Below are positions 23,591-32,227 of a stretch of 64,000 nt of DNA, one piece after another (the stretch's first letter is position 1; each line of letters opens with the position of its first letter). The notes beneath the pieces were generated by a model. The model was not told the origin of the DNA, searched no databases, and was given only the letters and a program-made list of their open reading frames with translations. Position numbers and translations under genes: made by a program. Origin of the DNA: VRUE01 sp963701265 (GTDB lineage: Bacteria; Actinomycetota; Thermoleophilia; Solirubrobacterales; 70-9); the NCBI GenBank assembly GCA_963701265.1, contig OY969581.1, forward strand, positions 2,294,001-2,358,000, in the 5' to 3' direction.

Positions 23591-24117
23591 CCAAGTCCCT
23601 TCCCGCAATCGCCGCCCTGGTGCTGATCGCGATGCTCGCGATCGCCGGCTGCGGCAGCAGTGACGACAGCTCCGGCTCGGGTGGCGGTGGCTACGGGGGC
23701 GGATCGACCTCGACCGCCACCACCGCCTCGAGCGAATCCACAAGCGGCGGCACGGCGGCGATCGTCTCGGCGACGACCGTGCCCAAGCTGGGCAAGGTGA
23801 TCGTCGACGCCAAGGGCTTCACCCTTTACGACTTCCACAAGGACAAGGGCGGCAAATCGGCCTGTTACGGGGCCTGCGCCCAGGTCTGGCCGCCGCTGCT
23901 CAGCGAAGGCAAGCCGCAGGTCGGCGAAGGGGCAATGGCGTCAAAGCTCGATACGACCAAGCGCAAAGACGGCACCTTGCAGGTGACCTACGCCGGCTGG
24001 CCGCTCTACACCTACGAGGCCGACAAGAAGCCCGGCGATGCCAACGGCAACGACATCGACTCCTTCGGCGCCGAGTGGTACGCGCTGCTGCCCAGCGGCG
24101 AAGAGGCGGAGGGGTAG
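23587..24117 (+). CDS. Secreted lipoprotein with two Lipoprotein_15 (COG4315) repeats
   Basis: 176 aa, GTG start overlapping the anti-sigma stop by 4 bp. Signal peptide with lipobox IAGC (Cys ~21), a Ser/Gly/Thr-rich linker, then two ~45-residue repeats: GKVIVDAKGFTLYDFHKDKG...CYGACAQVWPPLL and LQVTYAGWPLYTYEADKKPGD. This family is common beside ECF sigma/anti-sigma pairs in actinobacteria; a redox- or envelope-stress role has been proposed but is not established. Probably a target or partner of the ECF system. Confidence 0.9.
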   Translation: MTKSLPAIAALVLIAMLAIAGCGSSDDSSGSGGGGYGGGSTSTATTASSESTSGGTAAIVSATTVPKLGKVIVDAKGFTLYDFHKDKGGKSACYGACAQVWPPLLSEGKPQVGEGAMASKLDTTKRKDGTLQVTYAGWPLYTYEADKKPGDANGNDIDSFGAEWYALLPSGEEAEG

Positions 24118-24122
24118 GAGCG

Positions 24123-24794
24123 CTAGGAGCGCTTGCGAGCGGAGATCGAGGGTGGGACGAGCTCGCGGATCTCGGCCAACAGCCGCACCGCCAGCTCCCC
24201 CGCCTCCTCGCCCGGCTTGGCCTGGCCGTCGCGCGGCTCGAAGAAGCGGATCCGCAGGCGGGGACGCCGCGGGAAGCCGGTCAGGTCCGAGGTCCCCTCG
24301 ATCGCGACGCAGACGATCTTCGTCTCCGGCACCTCGAGCGCGAGGCGGCCGACGCCGCTGCGGGCTCGCAGAACCTTGCCGCGGGAACGCGTTCCTTCCG
24401 GGAAGACACCGATGCAGGAGCCGCGCCGCAGTTCCTCGACCGCCCGCGCCAAGGCGCCGGCATCGCCCGCTTCGCGCTCGATCGGGATCTGGCCCATGCC
24501 GTTGAGCACCGGGGCCAGGCCGCGCACCTTCCAGAGGTCCGATTTGGCCAGGGCCTTGATCTGGCGCCGCCGGATCGCTGAGATCCCGACCATGATCGGG
24601 TCCCAGTGGCTGTCGTGATTGCCGACGACCAGCGCCGGTCCGCTCTCCGGCAGCAACTCCACGCCCTCCGCCTGCAGCCGGCCCCAGAGCGACACCGGGC
24701 GACAGACCGCCATCGCCGTGCGGTACATCGGGCTCGGCTCGCGTTTGGTCCCGTCGGGTGTAGTCGAACCCCCTTGCGGGGTAGTGGCCTCCAT
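24123..24794 (-). CDS. plsC: 1-acyl-sn-glycerol-3-phosphate acyltransferase (PlsC family)
   Basis: 223 aa from ATG 24794. Acyltransferase block I HDSHWD (H-x4-D) in VVGNHDSHWDP, block III FPEGTRSRGK, and block IV-like IVCVAIEGTSDL. Transfers an acyl group to lysophosphatidic acid in phospholipid synthesis. A TACGGT box lies 10 nt before the ATG, supporting this start over a longer upstream GTG/ATG. Only 5 bp from the convergent lipoprotein gene. Confidence 0.88.
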   Translation of the reverse strand: MEATTPQGGSTTPDGTKREPSPMYRTAMAVCRPVSLWGRLQAEGVELLPESGPALVVGNHDSHWDPIMVGISAIRRRQIKALAKSDLWKVRGLAPVLNGMGQIPIEREAGDAGALARAVEELRRGSCIGVFPEGTRSRGKVLRARSGVGRLALEVPETKIVCVAIEGTSDLTGFPRRPRLRIRFFEPRDGQAKPGEEAGELAVRLLAEIRELVPPSISARKRS

Positions 24795-24804
24795 TGCGAG
24801 CGGC

Positions 24805-24810
24805 ACCGTA
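24805..24810 (-). promoter_or_regulatory. -10-like box TACGGT of plsC
   Basis: Minus-strand TACGGT, 10 nt before the ATG at 24794. Confidence 0.35.
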
Positions 24811-24976
24811 CTCGATCGAACTAAAGCCGCCACGGCTCAGGCAAGGAAACCATCAAAGTGATCAAAGTCACGCATTCACTTGGCCCGGCGGTCGAAGGTA
24901 CTCGTCTCGCTTCTGCAGTGACGATCCGCACTTCGAATCCCGGCTGTATCAATCCCAACTATCTAAAGTGTCATCT

Positions 24977-25387
24977 GTGACGACGCAGAAGCCGCTCGAG
25001 CTGATCCTGGCTCGCAACCTGATGTCTGCGCTCTCGACTCCGGCCTTCCTGGTCGACGAGGGCGGCGTTCTCGTCTTCTACAACGAGGCGGCCGGTGCCC
25101 TGCTCGGCAAGCGCTTCGAGGAACTGGGGACGGTCGGCGCCGAAGAGTGGGGCTCGCTCTTCGGGCCCTTCGACAAAGCGGGCGAGCCGATTCCCTACGA
25201 CGAGCTGCCCTTGGTCGTCGCGGTGCGCAACGGCCGCCCCGCCCACGCCGACCTTCAGATCAGCTCCGCCGACGGCACCCGCCACCAGGTCGAGGTCTCG
25301 GCTTTCCCGATCCTCACCGCCCACGGCTCGCAGGGCGCGATCGCGGTCTTCTGGCCGGCGGGCTCGAGCAACGGCGCGGGTCACTGA
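24977..25387 (+). CDS. Stand-alone PAS-domain protein
   Basis: 136 aa from GTG 24977 (a GTG at 24968 is equally possible; no Shine-Dalgarno is visible). PAS features: NLMSALSTPAFLVDEGGVLV, FYNEAAGALLGKRFEEL, then GEPIPYDELPLVVAVRNGRP and HQVEVSAFPIL with a beta-strand end (GAIAVFWPAG). No kinase, cyclase or HTH is attached. The stop is 1 bp from the start of the metallo-beta-lactamase gene, so the two are made together; a sensory or regulatory role toward it is an inference. Confidence 0.75.
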   Translation: MTTQKPLELILARNLMSALSTPAFLVDEGGVLVFYNEAAGALLGKRFEELGTVGAEEWGSLFGPFDKAGEPIPYDELPLVVAVRNGRPAHADLQISSADGTRHQVEVSAFPILTAHGSQGAIAVFWPAGSSNGAGH

Positions 25388-25388
25388 G

Positions 25389-26270
25389 ATGAAGGTCAAG
25401 CTCTGGGGCACGCGCGGTTCGATTCCCTCCCCAGGGCCGGAGACGATCCGCTACGGCGGCAACACCTCGTGCGTGGGGGTGACCCTCAGCGACGGCTCGA
25501 TGCTGGCGCTCGACGCCGGCACCGGCATTCGCAGCCTCGGCCTGGCGCTCGCCAACGAGCCGGCCCGCCTGCACATCCTGCTCACCCATCTGCACCTCGA
25601 TCACATCCAGGGTCTGGTCTTCTTCGCCCCCGCTTTTCAACCTCAAACCGAGATCGTGATCTGGGGTCCGACCTCGCCGGAGGCCTCGCTGCGCGATCGC
25701 ATCGCCCGCTACATCTCGGCCCCGCTCTCGCCGGTCGAGGTGCGCGAGCTGCCCTGCGACGTCTCCTTCCGCCACTGCCCGCAGAGCGAGTGGGAGATCG
25801 GCTCGGCGCGGATCAGCGCGGCTTCGGTCTCCCATCGCGGACCGACGCTCGGCTACCGGATCGACGACGGCGACTCCTCGCTCGCCTACATCCCCGACCA
25901 CGAGCCCGCCCTCGGCGCCGACCTCGACGCACTCGAGGAGGACTGGATCTCAGGGCTGGGGCTCGCCCGCGGTGCCTCGCTGCTGATCCACGACGGCCAG
26001 TACGCCGATGCCGAGTACCCCGATCACGTCGGCTGGGGCCACTCCTCGCTCTCCCACGCGCTCTCCTTCGCCCGCCGCGCCGAAGCTGAGCGCACGGTGC
26101 TCTTCCACCATGACCCGATGCACTCCGACGAGCGCCTCGACCAGCTGAGCGAGGAAGCGCGCCGGCACTGGCAGGCAATGGGCGGCAGCGCCGAGGCGAT
26201 CGAGCTCGCAATCGAGCAAGCCGAATACGAGCTGCCGGCACGAGCGGTCAGCGCGATTTCCGCAACTTAG
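25389..26270 (+). CDS. Metallo-beta-lactamase-fold hydrolase
   Basis: 293 aa from ATG 25389. Starts MKVKLWGTRGSIPSPGPETI, typical of the MBL group related to RNase Z/cAMP phosphodiesterase II; RYGGNTSCV; metal motif THLHLDHIQGL; later metal ligands in PDHEPALG and FHHDPMHSD. Likely a soluble phosphodiesterase-type hydrolase, substrate unknown. Co-transcribed with the PAS gene (1-bp gap). Confidence 0.87.
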   Translation: MKVKLWGTRGSIPSPGPETIRYGGNTSCVGVTLSDGSMLALDAGTGIRSLGLALANEPARLHILLTHLHLDHIQGLVFFAPAFQPQTEIVIWGPTSPEASLRDRIARYISAPLSPVEVRELPCDVSFRHCPQSEWEIGSARISAASVSHRGPTLGYRIDDGDSSLAYIPDHEPALGADLDALEEDWISGLGLARGASLLIHDGQYADAEYPDHVGWGHSSLSHALSFARRAEAERTVLFHHDPMHSDERLDQLSEEARRHWQAMGGSAEAIELAIEQAEYELPARAVSAISAT

Positions 26271-26313
26271 AACCCGCGCAAATCGCCCGGTTCAAATGCC
26301 TCCTCCTGCCCGC

Positions 26314-26319
26314 TACGCT
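26314..26319 (+). promoter_or_regulatory. -10-like box TACGCT of the HD gene
   Basis: TACGCT lies 8 nt before the ATG at 26328; leaderless-type spacing. Confidence 0.35.
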
Positions 26320-26327
26320 GGCGCGGG

Positions 26328-26942
26328 ATGACGTCGACTCAGGGCATCGACGCCGCGGTCGAGAGATCTGATCTGGTCAGGGAAGCGCTGGCGACAGCGC
26401 AGCGCGCGCATGCCGGTCAACTGCGCCGCGGCAGCGACGGCCGGCCCTTCATCGACCACCCCGTTGCGGTAGCCGAGCTGCTGGTCAACGAGCGCCAGGG
26501 CGACGAGGTGCTCGCCGCGGCGCTGCTGCACGACGTGGTCGAGAAGAGCGACACCGATCTCGCCGCTGTGCGCGAGCGCTTCGGTGACGTCGTCGCCGAG
26601 CTGGTCGGAACGATGACCGAAGATGAGTCGATCCCCTCCTACGAGGACCGCAAGGAGGAGCACCGGCGGCGCGTCGCCGAAGGTGGACCGGCCGCGCTGG
26701 CGATCTTCGCCGCCGACAAACTGACCAACGTGGCGATGCTGCGCGAGGCCTACGCGCTGATCGGCGAGGGCGTCAGCGACGAACTCGCGGTCCCGCTCGA
26801 CCTGAAGATGTACATCTGGGAGGGCGACCTGGAAATGCTCTTCGAGGAGGCGCCGTCGCTGCGCCTCACCGACAACCTCGCCAACCAGCTGGTGGCCCTT
26901 TGGGGCGACCGCTTCAGGAGCGTTCGTTCGCCGTCAGACTGA
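26328..26942 (+). CDS. HD-domain phosphohydrolase (SpoT-hydrolase/MESH1-like)
   Basis: 204 aa. HD motif AAALLHDVVEKSD with preceding His in RAHAGQLRRGSDGRPFIDHP, and downstream ADKLTNVAML. This order (H...HD...D) is that of the RelA/SpoT hydrolase domain and MESH1, which hydrolyse (p)ppGpp or NADPH. No synthetase or TGS domain is present. A stand-alone alarmone hydrolase is plausible but only inferred. Its 3' end overlaps the convergent DUF6328-like gene by 29 bp. Confidence 0.85.
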   Translation: MTSTQGIDAAVERSDLVREALATAQRAHAGQLRRGSDGRPFIDHPVAVAELLVNERQGDEVLAAALLHDVVEKSDTDLAAVRERFGDVVAELVGTMTEDESIPSYEDRKEEHRRRVAEGGPAALAIFAADKLTNVAMLREAYALIGEGVSDELAVPLDLKMYIWEGDLEMLFEEAPSLRLTDNLANQLVALWGDRFRSVRSPSD

Positions 26943-27402
26943 GCCGCCGCCGCAGCGGCAGCGCATACCAGAAGGCGACGAAGGCAGCCACGGTGCCGGC
27001 GCCGGTGATCACCGTGACGATGCCGCCGAAGAGCACGTCTGTGATCAGCACGATCGCACCCGTCATCGCCATCGCGAGGAAAGCGAGGCCGGCGATCGTG
27101 AAGCGGTTGGCCAGCTTGATCAGCTCGCGCTTCTGCTGCAGGCGGAAGGTGACGCGATGGTAGGAAGAGGGCGCGATGAAGAGGATCGCCGAGATCGCGG
27201 TGCAGAGCAGGGTGAAGAAGTAGACGTCCTTCTCGAAGGCATTGATTTTCGTGAAGTTCTGCTGGAAGGGGACCGCGAGCAGGAAGGCGAAGAGGACCTG
27301 GACTCCCGGCAGGGCGACGCGCAGCTCCTGCAGCAGCTCGCCGAGGTTGCGATCGAGGCGTTCGCTCTCGCTCTCGTCCCTTCCCGACGGGCGTTCCTCC
27401 AT
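26914..27402 (-). CDS. DUF6328-type four-helix membrane protein
   Basis: 162 aa from ATG 27402. N-terminal charged segment (SESERLDRNLGELLQELRVALPG) then four hydrophobic helices: VQVLFAFLLAVPF, VYFFTLLCTAISAILFIAPS, IAGLAFLAMAMTGAIVLI and TVITGAGTVAAFVAFWYALP. The block RVALPGVQVLFAFLL and APSSYHRV are typical of the actinobacterial DUF6328 family. Function unknown. TATGGT lies 6 nt before the ATG. Divergent from the photolyase gene with only 18 bp between starts. Confidence 0.85.
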   Translation of the reverse strand: MEERPSGRDESESERLDRNLGELLQELRVALPGVQVLFAFLLAVPFQQNFTKINAFEKDVYFFTLLCTAISAILFIAPSSYHRVTFRLQQKRELIKLANRFTIAGLAFLAMAMTGAIVLITDVLFGGIVTVITGAGTVAAFVAFWYALPLRRRLSLTANERS

Positions 27403-27408
27403 CCCTGC

Positions 27409-27414
27409 ACCATA
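27409..27414 (-). promoter_or_regulatory. -10-like box TATGGT of the DUF6328-like gene
   Basis: Minus-strand TATGGT, 6 nt before the ATG at 27402, inside the 18-bp gap to the divergent photolyase gene. Confidence 0.4.
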
Positions 27415-27420
27415 GGGGAC

Positions 27421-28773
27421 GTGAGCACCGCCATCGTCCTCTTCAACCGTGACCTGCGAGTGCGGGACAACCCCGCTCTGGCAGCGGCGGCGCGGGCCGA
27501 GCGCACCGTGCCGCTCTTCGTCCTCGATGCGGCGTTGCTCGAGTCCCGCTTTGCCGCCCCCAACCGGGTCGCCTTCCTGCTCGAGTCGCTGCGCGACCTC
27601 GGCGAGTCGCTGCGCGCGGCCGGCGGCCGCCTCTACATACGCCATGGCGATCCCGTCACCGAGGCCCTGGCCGTGGCGCGCGACTGCGGGGCCAGCGAGC
27701 TGCACGTCAGCGCCGACTGGAGCGCCTACGCGCAGCGGCGCGAGCAACGCTTGCAGCGTGCCTGCGGGGAGGAGCGAGTCGCCTTTCGCACCCATCCCGG
27801 CACGACGATCGTCTCGCCGGGAACGGTGACGCCGGCGGGCGGTGATCACTTCAAGGTCTTCAGCCCCTTCCACCGGGCCTGGGCGGAGGTGCCGTTGCGA
27901 CCGCGGGCGCCGAAGCCGCGGCAGCTAGCAACGCCCTCGCGGCTCGCTGTCGGCCGCCTGCCGGCGCTCGACTCGCTGCTGCGCGGGGAGCCGTCACCAC
28001 AGCGGGCGCACGGCGGCGAGGGGGCCGGCCGCAAGGCGATGCGGGCCTTCCTGCGCAGCGGACTCGCGGGCTACGCCGACCACCACGACGACCTGCCCGG
28101 CGACGGCACCTCCGGGCTGAGCCCCTACCTGCGCTTTGGCTGCATCTCGCCGCTGGAGCTGCTGGGCGAGACCCAGGAGCGGCCGGGCGGCGGCGCCTAC
28201 GGGCGCCAGCTCTGCTGGCGCGACTTCCACCACCAGGTGCTGGCCGCCTACCCGGCGCTGCCGCGACGCGACTACCGGCCCCGGGGCGACCGCTGGTCGC
28301 GCTCGCGCCGCGCCCTCGAGGCCTGGTGCGAGGGCCGCACCGGTTATCCGATCGTCGACGCGGCGATGCGCCAGCTGCAACGTGAGGGACGCATGCACAA
28401 CCGGGCGCGGATGATCACCGCCTCCTTCTTGACCAAGGACCTCTACCTCGACTGGCGCTGGGGCGCGCGGCATTTTTGGGACCTGCTCAGCGACGGCGAG
28501 ATCGCCAACAACGCCGGCAACTGGCAGTGGGTCGCCGGCACCGGCAACGACACTCGGCCCAACCGCGTCTTCAACCCGCTGCGCCAGGCTCACCGCTTCG
28601 ACCCGCAGGGGGATTACGTACGCCGCTACCTGCCCGAGCTGGAGGCGATCGAGGGCAAGGCCGTGCATGAGCCCTGGCGACTCGATCCCCCCCAACGGCG
28701 CCGGCTCGACTACCCGGAGCCGATCGTCGACCACGACGACGCTGCCGCCGCCTTCCTCGCCCGGCGCACGTAG
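27421..28773 (+). CDS. phr: Deoxyribodipyrimidine photolyase (class I CPD)
   Basis: 450 aa from GTG 27421 (VSTAIVLFNRDLRVRDNPAL). Antenna-binding alpha/beta domain in the first ~130 residues, then the FAD domain with RMHNRARMITASFLTKDLY, LSDGEIANNAGNWQWVAGTG and FNPLRQAHRFDP. Uses FADH- and blue light to split cyclobutane pyrimidine dimers. The frame is open further upstream, but that stretch is antisense to the divergent membrane gene. The stop codon TAG forms part of the -10-like box of the next gene. Confidence 0.94.
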   Translation: MSTAIVLFNRDLRVRDNPALAAAARAERTVPLFVLDAALLESRFAAPNRVAFLLESLRDLGESLRAAGGRLYIRHGDPVTEALAVARDCGASELHVSADWSAYAQRREQRLQRACGEERVAFRTHPGTTIVSPGTVTPAGGDHFKVFSPFHRAWAEVPLRPRAPKPRQLATPSRLAVGRLPALDSLLRGEPSPQRAHGGEGAGRKAMRAFLRSGLAGYADHHDDLPGDGTSGLSPYLRFGCISPLELLGETQERPGGGAYGRQLCWRDFHHQVLAAYPALPRRDYRPRGDRWSRSRRALEAWCEGRTGYPIVDAAMRQLQREGRMHNRARMITASFLTKDLYLDWRWGARHFWDLLSDGEIANNAGNWQWVAGTGNDTRPNRVFNPLRQAHRFDPQGDYVRRYLPELEAIEGKAVHEPWRLDPPQRRRLDYPEPIVDHDDAAAAFLARRT

Positions 28774-28776
28774 GAT
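28771..28776 (+). promoter_or_regulatory. -10-like box TAGGAT of the phosphorylase gene
   Basis: TAGGAT starts on the photolyase stop codon and ends 6 nt before the GTG at 28783. Confidence 0.4.
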
Positions 28777-28782
28777 CGGACC

Positions 28783-29460
28783 GTGGGACGGCTTGCGGTG
28801 GTACTCGGCAGCAGTGCACTCGGCCCGGGTGGCGAGTCGATCGCCGCGGCGGGAGCCGAGCACGGCGCCGCGATCGTGCAGCGCCACGGCGGCCCCGAGT
28901 ACGTGCTGCCGCACGAGATCGACCACATCGCCAACCTGCGGGCGCTGGTCGAGCAGGGCTGCGACCGGGTGCTGGCGATTGCCTCGGTCGGCTCGCTCGA
29001 TGCCGAGCTGCCGGTCGGCTCGCTGCTCTGCCCCGACGACTTCATCGCCCTCCACCTCGGTCTCTCGTCCTTCGTCGACGAGCGCGCACACCGGGCGCCG
29101 CGCTTCGATCCCGTCTGGCGCGAAGAAGTCCTAGCCGCCTGGCGCGCCAGCGATGGCGAGCTGCGCGACGGCGGCGTCTACTGGCAGGCGGTCGGGCCAC
29201 GCTTCGAGACCCCGGCCGAGATCCGGCTGATGGCAGCCCACGCCGACGTCGTTGGGATGACGATCGCCTCGGAGTGCATCGTCGCCGCCGAGCTGGGGCT
29301 CGCCTACGCGGCGATCTGCGTCGTCGACAACCTCGCCAACGGCATCGGGCCGGGGCCGCTGGAGATCATCGAGCTGGAAGCGGCGCGGGCCGCCAACGCC
29401 CTGCAGCTGCACGACGGCCTCGCCACCGTCCTGCCGCAGCTCGGCGCCGTCGGGCCGTGA
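28783..29460 (+). CDS. Nucleoside phosphorylase (MTAP/PNP family)
   Basis: 225 aa from GTG 28783. Phosphorylase superfamily layout: VVLGSSALGPGG at the N-terminus, GAAIVQRHGGPEYVLPHEID (MTAP-like RHG and P-H-x-I), ASVGSLDAELPVGSLLCPDDFI, and GMTIASECIVAAELGLAYAAI (purine-binding GMT...E). Shorter than human MTAP (~283 aa). Probably cleaves methylthioadenosine or a purine nucleoside with phosphate. 9 bp after the photolyase gene. Confidence 0.85.
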   Translation: MGRLAVVLGSSALGPGGESIAAAGAEHGAAIVQRHGGPEYVLPHEIDHIANLRALVEQGCDRVLAIASVGSLDAELPVGSLLCPDDFIALHLGLSSFVDERAHRAPRFDPVWREEVLAAWRASDGELRDGGVYWQAVGPRFETPAEIRLMAAHADVVGMTIASECIVAAELGLAYAAICVVDNLANGIGPGPLEIIELEAARAANALQLHDGLATVLPQLGAVGP

Positions 29461-29539
29461 GCACCGGCGGGCGGCCTAGAACCGCGCTCCACCGCCGGTT
29501 GTTGGCCCGCTGACGCTTAACGTCGGACGGCGCGGGGTA

Positions 29540-29545
29540 TAGGCT
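29540..29545 (+). promoter_or_regulatory. -10-like box TAGGCT of the osmoprotectant operon
   Basis: TAGGCT (in ggtataggct) ends 8 nt before the GTG at 29554, with no Shine-Dalgarno between. Confidence 0.45.
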
Positions 29546-29553
29546 CGGCCCGA

Positions 29554-30744
29554 GTGCCCAGCGATGAGGTGACTGACCAAGTGTCGAATACCGGGGCCTC
29601 CCCCGTCCGCTACGCAGGCGCGACCAAGCGTTATCCCGGCTCTGCCAAAGCGGCAGTCGAGGAGCTCACGCTGGAGGTCCCGGCGGGTGAGATCTGCGTC
29701 CTCGTCGGGCCCAGCGGCTGCGGCAAGACGACGGCGATGCGGATGGTCAACCGCACGGTCGAGATCACCGAGGGCGACATCTTCATCGGCGAGCAATCGG
29801 TGCGGGATCGCAACCCGGCGCAACTGCGGCGCGAGATCGGCTACGTGATCCAGCAGATCGGCCTCTTTCCCCACCGCACGATCGCCGAGAACATCGCCGC
29901 CGTCCCCCAGCTGCTGGGCTGGAAGAAGGAACGCGCCGCGGCACGCAGCGCCGAGCTGCTGGCCCTTGTCGGGCTCGACCCCGATCTCGCCAAGCGCTAC
30001 CCGGCCCAGCTCTCCGGCGGCCAGCAGCAGCGCGTCGGCGTCGCCCGCGCCCTCGCTGCCGACCCTTTGGTGATGCTGATGGACGAGCCCTTCGGCGCGA
30101 TCGACCCGATCAACCGCGAGCGCCTGCAGAACGAGTTCCTCCGCCTGCAGGCGGAGATCGGCAAGACCGTCCTCTTCGTCACCCACGACATCGACGAGGC
30201 GATCAAGATGGGTGACCGGATCGCGATCATGCGCGAGGGCGGCAAGCTCGCCCAGTTTGCAACCCCGGCCGAGCTGCTGATGGACCCCGCCGACGAGTTC
30301 GTCGAGGACTTCGTCGGCGCCGACCGGGCGCTGAAGCGGCTGGCGCTGATGCGGGTGTCCGACATCGACCTCTGGGAGGCGCCGCTGGCCCAGGTCGGCC
30401 AGGCGACTGCCGAGGTGCGGGCCAAGCTCGAGGGGGCCGAGGTTGCCTACCCGCTGCTGGTCGACGGGGACAGGCGCCCGCTCGGCTGGCTCTCCGAGCG
30501 CGACCTCGCCGGCGAGCAGGTGCCAGCTCGACCCGACTCGCCGCTCGGCCCCCTGCTCGACCGCGACGACGTGATGCGCGACGCCCTCGCCGACATGCTC
30601 CAGGGCGGGGCGCAGTACGCGGCGGTTGCCGACCACGAAGGCCGCATCGACGGCGTGCTCTCGGTCGAGATCATCTCCGAGTTCCTCGTCTCGCCCAAGG
30701 CGAAGGCAGAGGAGCACCCAGCGACGGAGCGACCTCATGGCTAG
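29554..30744 (+). CDS. Osmoprotectant ABC transporter ATPase (OpuCA/ProV-type)
   Basis: 396 aa. Walker A GPSGCGKT (~54-61), Q loop IGYVIQQIGLFPH, signature LSGGQQQRVGVARAL, Walker B VMLMDEPFGAID and H loop VTHDIDEAI. The ~130-residue C-terminal extension holds two CBS-like units (RLALMRVSDIDLW; PLLVDGDRRPLGWLSERDL; GVLSVEI), typical of ionic-strength-sensing OpuA/OpuC ATPases. Energises uptake of glycine betaine, carnitine or choline. First gene of a four-gene operon; overlaps the permease by 8 bp. GTG 29554 follows a TAGGCT box by 8 nt. Confidence 0.92.
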   Translation: MPSDEVTDQVSNTGASPVRYAGATKRYPGSAKAAVEELTLEVPAGEICVLVGPSGCGKTTAMRMVNRTVEITEGDIFIGEQSVRDRNPAQLRREIGYVIQQIGLFPHRTIAENIAAVPQLLGWKKERAAARSAELLALVGLDPDLAKRYPAQLSGGQQQRVGVARALAADPLVMLMDEPFGAIDPINRERLQNEFLRLQAEIGKTVLFVTHDIDEAIKMGDRIAIMREGGKLAQFATPAELLMDPADEFVEDFVGADRALKRLALMRVSDIDLWEAPLAQVGQATAEVRAKLEGAEVAYPLLVDGDRRPLGWLSERDLAGEQVPARPDSPLGPLLDRDDVMRDALADMLQGGAQYAAVADHEGRIDGVLSVEIISEFLVSPKAKAEEHPATERPHG

Positions 30745-31477
30745 CGGGGTCCTGATTGCGGCCGTCGGCGAAGTCGGCAAGGGGTTCGTCCAGGAACGCA
30801 GCTCTGACACCTTGCCCTGTCAGGCGACCGACAAGCTCTTCTGCTGGGACTGGGCCAAGGACCACATCGACCGCTACGGGACTCCCACCATGCAGCACCT
30901 GGAATTGGTCTTGTTCTCGGTCGTGATCGGCTTCGTGATCGCCTTCGCGATCTCGTTGCTAGCCCACCGCCACGCCTGGCTGCGACCGCCGCTGCTGGCC
31001 GGGACAGGTGTCCTCTACACGATCCCCAGCATCGCCTTCTTCTTCCTGCTGCTGCCGATCACCGGCCGCGGGGCCGAGACAGCGATCATCGCGCTCAGCG
31101 CCTACACCCTGCAGATCATCTACCGCAACACGATGACCGGCCTTGCCAACGTGCCGGGGTCGGTCAAGGACGCCGCGCGCGGGATGGGGCTCACCGACCG
31201 GCAGATCCTCTGGAAAGTCGAGCTTCCCCTGGCTACCCCCGAGATCATCGCCGGCATGCGAATCGCCACCGTGAGCACGGTCGCGATTGCCACCCTCGCC
31301 GTCTTCGCCGGCGGTGGCGGGCTGGGCACGCAGATCTACGGCGGCGGCAACCTCACCTTTGCCACCAGCATCATCATCGCCGGTGGCATCGCGATCCTGA
31401 TGGCGCTCGTCTTCGACGTGATCCTGCTTCTCCTTCAGCACCTGACGACACCCTGGCGGCGGGTGGGCAGTACGTGA
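30737..31477 (+). CDS. Osmoprotectant ABC transporter permease 1
   Basis: 246 aa from ATG 30737. BPD-type permease with about six hydrophobic segments (LVLFSVVIGFVIAFAISLLA first) and the EAA-like cytoplasmic loop DAARGMGLTDRQILWKVELP. IPSIAFFFLLLPITG and AGGGGLGTQIYGGG are typical of OpuCB/OpuCD. An ~50-residue N-terminal periplasmic-facing segment with two Cys (LPCQATDKLFCWDW) precedes the first helix. Confidence 0.92.
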   Translation: MASGVLIAAVGEVGKGFVQERSSDTLPCQATDKLFCWDWAKDHIDRYGTPTMQHLELVLFSVVIGFVIAFAISLLAHRHAWLRPPLLAGTGVLYTIPSIAFFFLLLPITGRGAETAIIALSAYTLQIIYRNTMTGLANVPGSVKDAARGMGLTDRQILWKVELPLATPEIIAGMRIATVSTVAIATLAVFAGGGGLGTQIYGGGNLTFATSIIIAGGIAILMALVFDVILLLLQHLTTPWRRVGST

Positions 31478-32193
31478 GCCCGCCGCTCCCCCATTTGCCG
31501 CTCGCCTCCTTTGGTGGCGCAATTGAATTCATCTTCACCCCGCAGACCTCCAACGTGACCGGCGGCAAGACCGTTGGCGGATTTGAGCAGGTGGTTGAAC
31601 TGACCCTTACGCAGCTCGAGGTGACGGTTCTGGCGCTGGCGCTCTCACTCATCCTCGCCCTCCCGGTTGGCCTTTATCTCGGCCACCGGGGCACCGGCGA
31701 ACTGCTGGCAGTTGGTATCGGCAACGCCGGTCGTGCAATTCCCGAGCTCGCCCTGATTGCGCTCATGGCCACCGCGATCGGGGTCGGCCTGCTCAATCTC
31801 ACTGTTGCCCTGGCGGTGCTGGGCGTACCGCCGATTCTCACCAACGCCTACGTCGGCGTCCGCCAGGTCGAGCGCTCCACCGTCGACGCCGCTCGCGGGA
31901 TGGGAATGACCGAGCTCGAAGTACTGCGCAAGGTCGAGGTCCCCCTGGCGATCCCCACGATCTTCACTGGCGTCCGGGGCGCGATGATCGCGATCGTCGC
32001 CACCGCCACGATTGCACCCCTCGCCGGTGTTCTCACTCTCGGTGACTTCATCATCAACGAAAACGTTTACGGCGATAACGGTGTGCTCGCCGGGGCGATC
32101 CTGGTCGCACTTTTGGCTCTGGTGCTGGAGTTCTCGCTCGCCGGACTTCAACGTCTGCTCACCTCGAAAGGCTTGAGGCTGAGTCCTGCTTGA
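31474..32193 (+). CDS. Osmoprotectant ABC transporter permease 2
   Basis: 239 aa, GTG start overlapping permease 1 by 4 bp. Same fold and EAA-like loop (DAARGMGMTELEVLRKVEVP), first helix LEVTVLALALSLILALPVGL. Two permeases of similar sequence are the rule in OpuC-type (heterodimeric channel) systems. Confidence 0.92.
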   Translation: MSPPLPHLPLASFGGAIEFIFTPQTSNVTGGKTVGGFEQVVELTLTQLEVTVLALALSLILALPVGLYLGHRGTGELLAVGIGNAGRAIPELALIALMATAIGVGLLNLTVALAVLGVPPILTNAYVGVRQVERSTVDAARGMGMTELEVLRKVEVPLAIPTIFTGVRGAMIAIVATATIAPLAGVLTLGDFIINENVYGDNGVLAGAILVALLALVLEFSLAGLQRLLTSKGLRLSPA

Positions 32194-32227
32194 TCTCGTC
32201 CATGCAAATCGACAAGAGAGGAATCAA

